Assembly (NCBI GenBank): GCA_937858255.1
Contig: CALLZQ010000823.1
Span: 1 to 6,120, forward strand
Length of the DNA: 6,120 nucleotides
DNA from: an uncultured Tabrizicola sp.
GTDB taxonomy: Bacteria; Pseudomonadota; Alphaproteobacteria; Rhodobacterales; Rhodobacteraceae
Reading direction: 5' to 3'
Shown: positions 1 through 5,600 of the stretch, piece after piece
How positions within the stretch are numbered: position 1 is the first letter of the stretch
Layout: each line of letters starts with the position of its first letter
The notes under the pieces: model-generated
Database searches by the model: none
What the model saw: only the letters and a program-made list of their open reading frames with translations
What the model was told of the DNA's origin: nothing
Position numbers and translations under genes: made by a program

Positions 1-555
1 CGGCGCCTTGATTATCAGGTGCTGACGCAGGGCTCGGTCGGTCTGGCCCCGGGCGAGAGCGGCTTCGTTCCGGTGATCGAGATCGCGGCCACGCGCGGGA
101 CAGCCGGGCTGCGACTGACCCTTGCCGGCGAACTGCGCCTGCATGAGGCCGACGGCAGCTTTTACCGCCAGCCCTTTCGGCGCGAGGCGCCGGTGATCAA
201 CCCGCCGATGCTGGGACGGCTGGCGGCCCTGACCCGCCGCGACCGCGACGCGCTGAAAGGCGCACTGACCCGGGGGCTGGAACAAGAATTTGCCGCGCTG
301 CTGGACCGCAGGGCCTGCGAGCCGCTGATGGCGCAGCTTGACCTGCGCGGCGGCAAGCTGGTTGTGCCTGTCGGGCGCAGGCTGGGTCGTAACCGAGCGG
401 CGCTGGCCTTTACCGCCGATCGGGGGGCCAGCACCGACTTGCTGGAGGTCGTCAAGGTCTCGGCCAATGCCGCGGAATTGCGCCCGCTGGATCCGGGCCT
501 CTCGCTGACCGCGCTCGCGGGGCGCACGGTCCGGTTTGTCGAGGCGCGATGGTAA
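1..555 (+). CDS. FlgT-like flagellar assembly protein, C-terminal part (partial at left edge)
   Basis: The frame is open from base 1 to a TAA at 553-555, giving 184 visible residues. The first possible start, a GTG at 19, has no ribosome binding site and lies inside continuous coding sequence, so I read this as the 3' end of a longer gene. The visible part has a beta-rich segment, a charged helical segment (about residues 75-105), a lone cysteine followed by PLMAQLD, and then a small beta-domain with 'GGKLVVPVGRRLGRN' and a terminal 'LAGRTVRFVEARW'. That layout resembles the middle and C-terminal (SH3-like) domains of FlgT, a periplasmic flagellar basal-body/motor protein; a distant FlgT homologue has been reported as needed for flagellar rotation in Rhodobacter sphaeroides. 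The stop overlaps the flgA start by 7 bases, implying co-transcription. The FlgT name is a pattern-based inference; the flagellar context is much firmer. Confidence 0.55.
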   Translation, partial: RRLDYQVLTQGSVGLAPGESGFVPVIEIAATRGTAGLRLTLAGELRLHEADGSFYRQPFRREAPVINPPMLGRLAALTRRDRDALKGALTRGLEQEFAALLDRRACEPLMAQLDLRGGKLVVPVGRRLGRNRAALAFTADRGASTDLLEVVKVSANAAELRPLDPGLSLTALAGRTVRFVEARW

Positions 556-1265
556 AGGTTCACCTCATCGCGGGGCTGACGCTGGCTCTGGCGCAACCGG
601 TCTGGGCCGGGGGGCTGGAACCTGCCTTGGCGGTGGACCTCGCCCAAGGCGCCCTGCACAAGGCAGGGCTTGCCGGGGCAGAACCGGTTCCCCCCAGTCG
701 CCCCTTGCCCGCCTGCGATGGCGCAGTCACGGTCGAGCCGCCGCCGCCTGCGGCCCGGCGCGTGACGCTGCGCTGCGCTACCCCTCCGTGGAGCCGCAGC
801 CTGCGGCTGCGTGGTGCCACCGGCGCGGCCCCGGCCCGCCCGGCCACCGGTGCGGCCGAAGTCACCGCCACGGTGCTGGGCCTGCGGCGGGCGGTGAACC
901 GGGGCGAGGTGATTACCGAGGCCGATCTGATCCGGCTTGAGGTCCCTTCTCTGGGCGCGGAAACGACATTCGCCACGCCGGGCGATGTGGTCGGGCGGCG
1001 CCTTGCCCGCGCCATCGCGCCGGACCGGCCCTTGCTGGCCCGCCATCTGGACCCTGCCGTTCTGGTGGAAAAAGATCAGCCCGTGGTGATTCAATCGGCG
1101 GCACGCGGCTTGCAGGTTTCCATGCGTGGTCAAAGCCTTGGCCCCGGCGCGGCGGGGGATCTGATCGAGGTTCTCAACCTGACCTCTGGGCGCGTCGTGA
1201 CGGCCCGTGTCATCGGGCGCGACACCGTAGAGGTCGCGCTAAAATTTTTCCCACCGGAACCGTAA
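549..1265 (+). CDS. flgA: Flagellar basal body P-ring formation chaperone FlgA
   Basis: FlgA is the periplasmic chaperone that helps FlgI subunits assemble into the P ring around the flagellar rod. The 238-residue product begins with a Sec signal peptide: a short basic start, a hydrophobic stretch to about residue 19 and a likely cleavage after 'VWA' at residue 20. Two cysteines (56 in 'LPACDG' and 76 in 'TLRCATPPW') sit where FlgA proteins carry a conserved pair and could form a disulfide. A SAF-type domain starts near residue 105 ('VNRGEVITEADL', then 'GDVVGRRLARAI'). The C-terminal part has the family pattern: 'LVEKDQPVVI', 'GLQVSMRGQSLGPGAAGD', 'VLNLTSGRVVTARVIG'. Length is normal. The ATG lies inside the end of the upstream gene (ATGGTAA), which suggests translational coupling, and flgM follows after 10 bases. 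Confidence 0.93.
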   Translation: MVKVHLIAGLTLALAQPVWAGGLEPALAVDLAQGALHKAGLAGAEPVPPSRPLPACDGAVTVEPPPPAARRVTLRCATPPWSRSLRLRGATGAAPARPATGAAEVTATVLGLRRAVNRGEVITEADLIRLEVPSLGAETTFATPGDVVGRRLARAIAPDRPLLARHLDPAVLVEKDQPVVIQSAARGLQVSMRGQSLGPGAAGDLIEVLNLTSGRVVTARVIGRDTVEVALKFFPPEP

Positions 1266-1270
1266 GGGGA
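1264..1270 (+). promoter_or_regulatory. Ribosome binding site of flgM (supports ATG at 1276)
   Basis: AAGGGGA lies 5 bases before the ATG at 1276 and overlaps the flgA stop codon. A second, weaker GGAG (1278-1281) sits 6 bases before an in-frame ATG at 1288. Sequence alone therefore leaves two possible flgM starts four codons apart, with the stronger Shine-Dalgarno match favouring 1276. Confidence 0.6.
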
Positions 1271-1275
1271 ATCAG

Positions 1276-1605
1276 ATGGAGTTCCCAATGGTAGACGCGA
1301 TCTCAAATCCCGCGGGTAAATCCCGCACACAGCGCTCGGGTCCCGAGCCGAATGGCGTGTCTGGCACAGGCGGCATGGCCCCACAGGCACGCGCAAGCGA
1401 AACCTCTGCCCCGCGCGGGGCAGTGGACAGCCTGTCGATCAGTGTGGCGGCGCGTGCGCTGCCGGACGAATTGAAGGCAGGCCCCCCGGTCGATCTGGAA
1501 TCGGTGACGCGCATTCGCGAGGCGATTGCCGAGAACCGTTACCCGATTGATCTGGAGGCCATTACCGAAAGCCTGTTCCAGAGCTTTCTGGAAGTCTCAC
1601 GCTGA
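1276..1605 (+). CDS. flgM: Anti-sigma-28 factor FlgM
   Basis: FlgM binds the flagellar sigma factor FliA (sigma-28) and holds off late-gene transcription until it is exported through the finished hook-basal body. The 109-residue product has the expected form: a low-complexity, probably disordered N-terminal half rich in Ser, Pro, Gly and Ala, and a C-terminal FliA-binding region. The latter has 'SLSISVAARALPDEL' followed by 'VTRIREAIAENRYPIDLEAITESL', matching the family pattern of a helix, a short 'G/N-x-Y-x-I/D' turn and a final helix. Length is close to usual FlgM (about 90-110). The start could be 1276 or 1288 ('MVDAIS'). It sits 10 bases after flgA; flgA-flgM linkage is common in proteobacteria. 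FlgM is seen from sequence pattern; its sigma partner is outside the window and inferred. Confidence 0.85.
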   Translation: MEFPMVDAISNPAGKSRTQRSGPEPNGVSGTGGMAPQARASETSAPRGAVDSLSISVAARALPDELKAGPPVDLESVTRIREAIAENRYPIDLEAITESLFQSFLEVSR

Positions 1606-1623
1606 AGCCAAACGAGGATCGAG

Positions 1624-2013
1624 ATGACGATCGGACTGACTGAACTTGCTGTAGCCATGCTGCTTGGCGCTGGCGTTTCCCTGATCGCCCTTGGTCTTTG
1701 GCGCTATCTCAATGGGTTGCGGTCGGTCGAGGATGAAAACGCCCCACCGCAAATTGCCGGGCTGATCCGTGACGGTGAAGAGCGTCTGACGGCGATGGTG
1801 GCGATGATGGAGGCGGGCCAGAGCGCAAGGCTCGAAACCCTGCGGTCCGAGATCTCGTCGGTCAAGGCCGATCTCGACTGGCTGACGGGCGAGCGGATGA
1901 TCGAGCAGGCGATCCTGATGGCGCGCGACGGTATTCCCGCCGAAGAGATCAGTGCAGATCTGGGGCTTTCCCAGGATGCGGCACAGACCATCAGCGCGAT
2001 GCGCCGTCACTAA
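1624..2013 (+). CDS. Small membrane-anchored protein with coiled coil and C-terminal HTH-like helix pair, function unknown
   Basis: I do not recognise a named family. The 129-residue product has one N-terminal membrane segment (about residues 7-25), then a short linker. A long helical, probably coiled-coil region (about 42-90) includes 'EERLTAMVAMMEAGQSARL' and 'LRSEISSVKADLDWLTGE'. The C-terminus (about 92-127) reads 'MIEQAILMARDGIPAEEISADLGLSQDAAQTI'. That last part looks like the short helix-turn-helix found at the C-terminus of small membrane proteins near flagellar and chemotaxis genes (DUF2802/DUF6115-like); the family link is an inference. GAGGA at 1614-1618 is a good ribosome binding site 5 bases before the ATG. 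The gene starts 18 bases after flgM and is last in the operon before the terminator, so it is probably co-expressed with flagellar genes. Confidence 0.75.
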   Translation: MTIGLTELAVAMLLGAGVSLIALGLWRYLNGLRSVEDENAPPQIAGLIRDGEERLTAMVAMMEAGQSARLETLRSEISSVKADLDWLTGERMIEQAILMARDGIPAEEISADLGLSQDAAQTISAMRRH

Positions 2014-2038
2014 GGCAGCGTACAGGCGAAACCGGCAA

Positions 2039-2063
2039 CGCCCCCGCGGGTATCGCGGGGGCG
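2039..2063. terminator. Bidirectional intrinsic terminator between converging flagellar operons
   Basis: A perfect 10-bp GC stem (CGCCCCCGCG / CGCGGGGGCG, arms 2039-2048 and 2054-2063) encloses the loop GGTAT. Flanking AA (2037-2038) and TT (2064-2065) can extend it to 12 bp. On the plus strand the stem is followed by TTTGCATT and on the minus strand by TTGCC, so the U-tracts are short. It lies 25 bases after the stop of the 129-residue gene and just after the stop of the converging Sel1-repeat gene, so it can end transcripts from both sides. Confidence 0.85.
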
Positions 2064-2070
2064 TTTGCAT

Positions 2071-2766
2071 TCATGCGCCCTGGCCCTGACCCTCGCCCTT
2101 GTCACCCGAGGCTGCATCCGGCGCCTGCGGCGCGGCGGCCACGACCGCGCAGATCTGCGGTGCCGTGCCGGAAAGGCCACCGCACCATTCGGCATGGAAT
2201 TGCATCAGCGCCGCCTCGGCCTCGGCGGCCTGTTTCTCTGTGAACGAACCAAGGGTTTCATCGCGCAGCGACGCGGCGGGCAGATAACCTAGGGCGACGG
2301 CCATGGCCGACCAGACATAAATCCGCTGGCGATCAGGCCGGGCCGCCAGCCCCTCTTCGATCAGCGCCAGACGCACGAAGCGCCGGGCCGCAGTATCGGC
2401 CCCGCCTTGGGCCTGCTCGGCGCCCAGCCGCTTATAAAGCGACTGGCGCACGGCCTTGCCGGCCGAAGGGGTCAGCCGGGCAATCAGGGCGGGCGCCTGC
2501 GGGAAAGCCTCTAGCCGCGCGCGCCAGGCCCAGTAAAGCGCCTGTTCGGTGCTTTGCGGCACGCCCAGACCCCGGGCATAAAGGACCGACAGGTTATACA
2601 TGGCAAAAGCATCGCCCTGCCGCGACAGGGCAAGGAACCGCACCGCACCCTCGGCAGCATCGCCCCTGCGCACCGCCGTCACCGCATCGGCAAAACTGTC
2701 GGCCATGACAGGCCCTGCGAGGGAAAGCCCCGCAATCAGGGCAAAGAGCGAGAGTGACCGTGTCAT
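2071..2766 (-). CDS. Exported Sel1-like repeat (TPR-type) protein, probable flagellar accessory factor
   Basis: The 231-residue product has a Sec signal peptide (MTRS, hydrophobic core to about residue 21, likely cleavage after 'VMA' at 22), so it should act in the periplasm. Residues 24-85 carry Sel1/TPR-like helical repeats; the clearest is 'GDAFAMYNLSVLYARGLGV' continuing into 'EQALYWAWRA'. A second, degenerate repeat region runs to about residue 165 ('YVWSAMAVALGYL'). Two cysteines (195 and 206) near the C-terminus could form a disulfide. The last 20 residues are Ala/Gly/Gln-rich and probably disordered. Its ATG overlaps the stop of the upstream 146-residue gene (ATGA), so the two are coupled. 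Sel1-repeat proteins usually act as scaffolds. The flagellar role is inferred from position; the exact partner cannot be read from sequence. Confidence 0.85.
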   Translation of the reverse strand: MTRSLSLFALIAGLSLAGPVMADSFADAVTAVRRGDAAEGAVRFLALSRQGDAFAMYNLSVLYARGLGVPQSTEQALYWAWRARLEAFPQAPALIARLTPSAGKAVRQSLYKRLGAEQAQGGADTAARRFVRLALIEEGLAARPDRQRIYVWSAMAVALGYLPAASLRDETLGSFTEKQAAEAEAALMQFHAEWCGGLSGTAPQICAVVAAAPQAPDAASGDKGEGQGQGA

Positions 2767-3203
2767 TGTCCTGCCTTCATCACCAGTTGCAGATACAAGA
2801 GTCGCCGCCGTGGCCCGGCGCGACGCTGCTCATAGACGACGATGCGCGGGCGGGTCACACCCTCGGTTTCGAACTCGACCTCGATCCCCTGCGGCAGGAA
2901 CACATTGTACTGCGCCATGGTACCGATAGGGTCGGCGGCGAAGTCGTCGCGGAAATACCGGTCGACCCAGATCCGCGCCAGGGCCCGGCCCAGAATGTCA
3001 GGCAGGAAACGCTTGACCTGATCGGTATCGCGCAGATGGGTTTCTTGCCGCACCAACCCGAATTTGCCATCCTCGGGCGCCTGCGGCGCCTCGGACCAGC
3101 CGCGATCCTGTGACACGGGCGGCAAGACCTCGACCTCGCGCGGGCGGCGCACCGGCAACCAGGCAAGCAGGGGGACCAGCGCGCGGGAGAGATCGAATTT
3201 CAT
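2763..3203 (-). CDS. Uncharacterised 146-residue protein, coupled to the Sel1-repeat gene
   Basis: I do not recognise a named family. The N-terminus has a short hydrophobic stretch ('ALVPLLAWLP', residues 8-17) followed by basic residues, too short for a confident signal peptide or membrane anchor. A Pro/Glu-rich linker follows (about 21-45). The rest (about 48-146) looks like a compact alpha/beta domain: a helix around 'DQVKRFLPDILGRALARIWVD', an aromatic acidic patch 'RYFRDDF', strands 'YNVFLPQGIEVEFETEG' and 'RPRIVVYEQRR', and a last strand 'RRLLYLQLVM'. No catalytic motif is evident. The upstream Shine-Dalgarno is weak. The gene overlaps the Sel1-repeat gene by four bases (ATGA) and diverges from the fliL-like gene, which suggests a flagellar role. 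It is a real gene by length, codon pattern and coupling; its function is unknown. Confidence 0.8.
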   Translation of the reverse strand: MKFDLSRALVPLLAWLPVRRPREVEVLPPVSQDRGWSEAPQAPEDGKFGLVRQETHLRDTDQVKRFLPDILGRALARIWVDRYFRDDFAADPIGTMAQYNVFLPQGIEVEFETEGVTRPRIVVYEQRRAGPRRRLLYLQLVMKAGQ

Positions 3204-3301
3204 GGACCGGCATCCGTTTGCATCACGTCTTCCCTAGAAACGGCAGCGCGCGCGCGGCTGTTAGCACGGGAGCGGATACGGGGGCAGGCACGGGGGCGGG
3301 C

Positions 3302-3316
3302 TGGCACGTCTCTTGC
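3302..3316 (+). promoter_or_regulatory. Sigma-54 (RpoN) promoter facing the fliL-like gene
   Basis: TGGCACG-TCTC-TTGC matches the sigma-54 consensus TGGCACG-N4-TTGC at every specified position, with the invariant GG (3303-3304) and GC (3315-3316) exactly 10 bases apart. A preceding C (3301) also fits; the base after TTGC is C rather than A/T. Sigma-54 start sites usually lie about 12-13 bases after the GC, which puts the start at about 3328-3329, the base before or the A of the ATG. Sigma-54 control of flagellar genes is established in Rhodobacter sphaeroides. It would need an enhancer-binding activator (FleQ type), whose site I cannot identify. Confidence 0.75.
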
Positions 3317-3318
3317 CA
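3304..3318 (-). promoter_or_regulatory. Weaker sigma-54-like element facing the minus-strand pair
   Basis: Read on the minus strand the same bases give TGGCAAG-AGAC-GTGCC, which keeps the GG-N10-GC spacing but deviates at the sixth position of the -24 box and the first base of the -12 box. It exists because the plus-strand promoter is an inverted repeat (TGGCA-N7-TGCCA, 3302-3318). A transcript would start near 3292 and have a leader of about 90 bases before the ATG at 3203. It may be real or a by-product of the symmetry. Confidence 0.3.
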
Positions 3319-3328
3319 TGCACGCGGC

Positions 3329-3829
3329 ATGAAACCACGTCTTTCGCCTTCACCCCGCCTGTTCGGCCTGCTTGGCGCGATCCTGCCGCTTGCGGGCTTT
3401 GTCATTGCCCTGGCGATGACGCTTGTCCACCCCGTCCCCGACTGGGCCCGCCCGCCCGCCGAAGAGACGGCGCCCCCCCCGGTGGACCCGACCTATCTGG
3501 AACTGGACCGGCCGTTGCGATTTGGCGTGATGGGCGGGCGGATACAGATCTCGATGAGCCTCGGCTTTGCAGCACGGGTGGCGGGGCTTGATCTGCTCGA
3601 CCTGGGCACGCGGGTGCAACAGCGCCAGGATGCCATTCTGGCGCGTCTGACCGATGCCGCGATAGAGGCCGCGGCCCGAGAGCGTGACAGCAGGGATCTG
3701 GCTTCCCGTCTGCGCGCAGCGCTGCCCGGCCCGATGCGGCAGATCGTCAATGAGGCCCTTGCGACAGAGACCCTGCCCGAGCCGGTGGAAGAGGTGCTGA
3801 TCCTCGATCTGTCAATACAGGGCGGCTAG
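3329..3829 (+). CDS. FliL-like flagellar basal body-associated protein
   Basis: FliL proteins are single-pass inner membrane proteins around the stator units that support torque and stator function. The 166-residue product has a short basic N-terminus, one membrane segment (about residues 11-33), a Pro-rich linker (about 35-55) and a periplasmic domain with FliL features: '[12 protein letters not shown]' as first strand, '[10 protein letters not shown]' as second, a helix with '[13 protein letters not shown]', then '[12 protein letters not shown]', '[13 protein letters not shown]' and the final strand '[12 protein letters not shown]', which mirrors the family's 'N-x-x-L ... V-x-x-V-x-F-x-x-F-x-I-Q' ending. 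It is diverged from classical FliL, and Rhodobacterales clusters can carry more than one FliL-type gene, so I give no symbol. The ATG at 3329 is the first start giving an intact membrane segment. It has no Shine-Dalgarno and abuts the predicted sigma-54 start site. Confidence 0.8.
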   Translation: MKPRLSPSPRLFGLLGAILPLAGFVIALAMTLVHPVPDWARPPAEETAPPPVDPTYLELDRPLRFGVMGGRIQISMSLGFAARVAGLDLLDLGTRVQQRQDAILARLTDAAIEAAARERDSRDLASRLRAALPGPMRQIVNEALATETLPEPVEEVLILDLSIQGG

Positions 3830-3839
3830 GCCGGGCCTA
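3827..3839. repeat. 13-base palindrome containing both converging stop codons
   Basis: TAGGCC-G-GGCCTA is a perfect inverted repeat centred on 3833. Its left arm begins with the TAG stop of the fliL-like gene and its right arm ends with CTA, the TAG stop of slyX read on the minus strand. It could fold as a 5-bp stem with a CGG loop but has no T-tract, so it is not a convincing terminator. Confidence 0.6.
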
Positions 3840-4037
3840 CCAGTGCGGCGGCCGCTGATTGGCGGCGGGGGCGTCGAATCCGGTCGCCTCGCGTTCCGCC
3901 TCACGCTCAACCAGCAGCTTGACCAGCCGCGACAGCCGGTCGATTTCCTTGCCCTGCGCCGCCAGAATATCAGACATATCCTCGACCGCCCGCGTCAGAT
4001 GCGCCACGCGCTCTTCCAGAAGTTCGGTTCGGTCCAT
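3837..4037 (-). CDS. slyX: SlyX family protein
   Basis: The 66-residue product is almost entirely a coiled coil, with heptad-like Leu/Val/Ile spacing from '[15 protein letters not shown]' through '[14 protein letters not shown]' (residues 7-43). A flexible tail ends in 'QRPPHW', matching the SlyX hallmark ending PPHY/PPHW. SlyX proteins are short, widespread in proteobacteria and of unknown biochemical role; the name reflects an Escherichia coli gene next to slyD. The start at 4037 has GGGGA about 4 bases upstream. A longer in-frame extension exists upstream but would run antisense through hisS, so I reject it. Its stop is 7 bases from the converging fliL-like stop, and it diverges from hisS across a 78-base spacer. 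Confidence 0.9.
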   Translation of the reverse strand: MDRTELLEERVAHLTRAVEDMSDILAAQGKEIDRLSRLVKLLVEREAEREATGFDAPAANQRPPHW

Positions 4038-4115
4038 GTTATCCCCGCGATGCGCTTGCCGCCCCTTTTCCCATCCGTTACAGGATCGGGGCCAGAGAAC
4101 GAAGGGCCCAAAGCC
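4038..4115. promoter_or_regulatory. Divergent spacer between slyX and hisS
   Basis: This 78-base spacer must hold the slyX promoter and probably the hisS promoter. I find no convincing -35/-10 pair: TTGCCG (4057-4062) with TTACAG 16 bases later is a poor plus-strand match, and TGTAAC on the minus strand has no good -35 partner. There is no T-box or attenuator-like hairpin. GAAGGG (4101-4106) is the likely hisS ribosome binding site. GGGCCC (4104-4109) is a short palindrome without evident role. Confidence 0.4.
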
Positions 4116-5600
4116 ATGTCTGATGGAAAAATCCGCCGTCCCAAGGCTGAAACGCCAAAGGGGTTCCGCGACTATTTCGGCGCGGAAGTGACCGAACGCA
4201 AGGCCATGCTGGATGCGATCACCGGGGTCTACCATCGCTATGGCTTTGATCCGCTGGAAACCAGCGCGGTTGAGACGGTCGAGGCACTGGGCAAGTTCCT
4301 GCCCGATGTAGACCGCCCCAATGAGGGCGTCTTTGCCTGGCAGGATGAGGATAAGGACTGGATGGCGCTGCGCTATGACCTGACGGCGCCGCTGGCCCGG
4401 GTTGCCGCGCAGTTCCGCAACGACCTGCCCAGCCCCTATCGCCGCTATGCGATGGGTCCGGTCTGGCGCAATGAAAAGCCGGGGCCGGGCCGGTTCCGCC
4501 AGTTCTATCAATGCGATGCCGATACGGTCGGCGCCCCCTCGGTCGCGGCGGATGCCGAGATCTGCGCCATGCTGGCCGATGCGCTGGAAACGGTGGGCAT
4601 TCCGCGCGGCGACTATGTGGTCAAGGTCAATAACCGCAAGGTGCTGAACGGCGTGATGGAAACCGCCGGCGTGCTGGACCCCGCCAATCCCGAACGCTTT
4701 GCCGAGGAACGCGGCATTGTCCTGCGCGCCATCGACAAGATTGATCGGCTGGGAGATGAGGGCGTGCGCGCCCTGCTGGGCGCGGGCCGCAAGGACGAGT
4801 CCGGCGATTTCACCAAGGGAGCGGGCCTAGGGGCTGAACAGGCAGAGATCGTGATGGGCTTTACCTCGGCCCGGCGCGACACGGGGATGGCAACGGTCGC
4901 GCGGCTGCGGGAATTGATTGGAACGTCAACCATCGGCGCCGAAGGCGTGGCAGAGTTGGAGACCATCGCCGGCCTGCTGGATGCACAGGGCTATGGCGCC
5001 GACCGGATCATGCTGGACCCCGGCGTTGTCCGTGGCCTCGGCTATTACACCGGCCCGGTTTATGAGGCCGAGCTGACCTTCCAGATCACCGATGAAAAGG
5101 GGCGGCCGCGCAACTTTGGCTCGGTGGCCGGCGGCGGGCGCTATGATGATCTGGTCAAGCGCTTTACCGGCCAGTCGGTGCCGGCCACCGGGGTGTCTAT
5201 CGGTGTGGACCGCCTCTTGGCCGCGCTGCGCGCCAAGGGCCGCACGGGGGGAGAGGGCGCCGGGCCGGTGGTCGTGACCGTGATGGACCGCGACCGCATG
5301 GCCGATTACATGGCGATGGTGGGCGAGTTGCGGCAGGCGGGCATCCGGGCCGAGGTCTATCTGGGCAACCCCAAGAACTTTGGCAACCAACTCAAATACG
5401 CCGACAAGCGCCAGTCGCCGGTTGCCGTCATTCAGGGCGGCAATGAACAGGCGGCGGGGACGGTGATCCTCAAGGATCTGGTCCTGGGCGCCAAGATCGC
5501 CGAAAGTGCCACGCTCGAGGAATGGAAGGATCGCCCCGCACAGGTCGAAGTGCCGCGCGGGGATCTGGTCGTCGCTGTCCGCAAGATGCTGGCCCCATGA
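4116..5600 (+). CDS. hisS: Histidine--tRNA ligase (HisRS), alphaproteobacterial eukaryote-like type
   Basis: HisRS charges tRNA-His with histidine using ATP in the cytoplasm. The 494-residue protein has class II features in order: motif 1 around '[17 protein letters not shown]' (16-32); '[10 protein letters not shown]' (86-95); motif 2 '[20 protein letters not shown]' (113-132) continuing CDADTVG; the histidine-binding '[15 protein letters not shown]' (303-317) with the expected catalytic Arg306; motif 3 'GGGRYDDLV' plus 'GVSIGVDRL' (339-367); and a C-terminal anticodon-binding domain from about 384 ('GPVVVTVM', '[18 protein letters not shown]'). The 'FYQCD' signature and length near 500 mark the eukaryote-like form carried by many alphaproteobacteria rather than the roughly 424-residue E. 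coli form. The ATG at 4116 follows GAAGGG and gives the normal N-terminus; the frame is open further upstream but overlaps slyX antisense. It overlaps hisZ by ATGA. Confidence 0.97.
   Translation: MSDGKIRRPKAETPKGFRDYFGAEVTERKAMLDAITGVYHRYGFDPLETSAVETVEALGKFLPDVDRPNEGVFAWQDEDKDWMALRYDLTAPLARVAAQFRNDLPSPYRRYAMGPVWRNEKPGPGRFRQFYQCDADTVGAPSVAADAEICAMLADALETVGIPRGDYVVKVNNRKVLNGVMETAGVLDPANPERFAEERGIVLRAIDKIDRLGDEGVRALLGAGRKDESGDFTKGAGLGAEQAEIVMGFTSARRDTGMATVARLRELIGTSTIGAEGVAELETIAGLLDAQGYGADRIMLDPGVVRGLGYYTGPVYEAELTFQITDEKGRPRNFGSVAGGGRYDDLVKRFTGQSVPATGVSIGVDRLLAALRAKGRTGGEGAGPVVVTVMDRDRMADYMAMVGELRQAGIRAEVYLGNPKNFGNQLKYADKRQSPVAVIQGGNEQAAGTVILKDLVLGAKIAESATLEEWKDRPAQVEVPRGDLVVAVRKMLAP

Noticed and set aside
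19..21. GTG at 19 as a true start of the first gene
   Set aside because: There is no ribosome binding site and the frame is open through base 1 with continuous domain-like sequence; the gene most likely begins left of the window.
162..1133. A 323-residue open frame on the minus strand opposite flgA
   Set aside because: It is Arg/Gly/Pro-rich antisense sequence typical of GC-rich genomes, opposite two well-supported genes, with no domain pattern.
1365..1381. TGGCACAGGCGGCATGG as a sigma-54 promoter inside flgM
   Set aside because: The GC of the -12 box is not at the required 10-base spacing from GG.
3247..3256. Short alternating GC run (GCGCGCGCGC) as a Z-DNA or repeat element
   Set aside because: It is only about ten bases long in a GC-rich spacer; not distinguishable from background.
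3110..3328. A 73-residue N-terminal extension of the fliL-like frame
   Set aside because: It overlaps the divergent 146-residue gene antisense, is low-complexity Arg/Ala/Gly-rich sequence, would bury the membrane segment away from the N-terminus, and contains the sigma-54 promoter.
3843..4115. Upstream extension of the hisS frame by 91 codons
   Set aside because: It runs antisense through slyX. The ATG at 4116 has a ribosome binding site and gives the normal HisRS N-terminus.
4038..4511. Extension of the slyX frame upstream to 4511 on the minus strand
   Set aside because: It is a shadow of hisS. The 66-residue form from 4037 matches SlyX length and has its own ribosome binding site.
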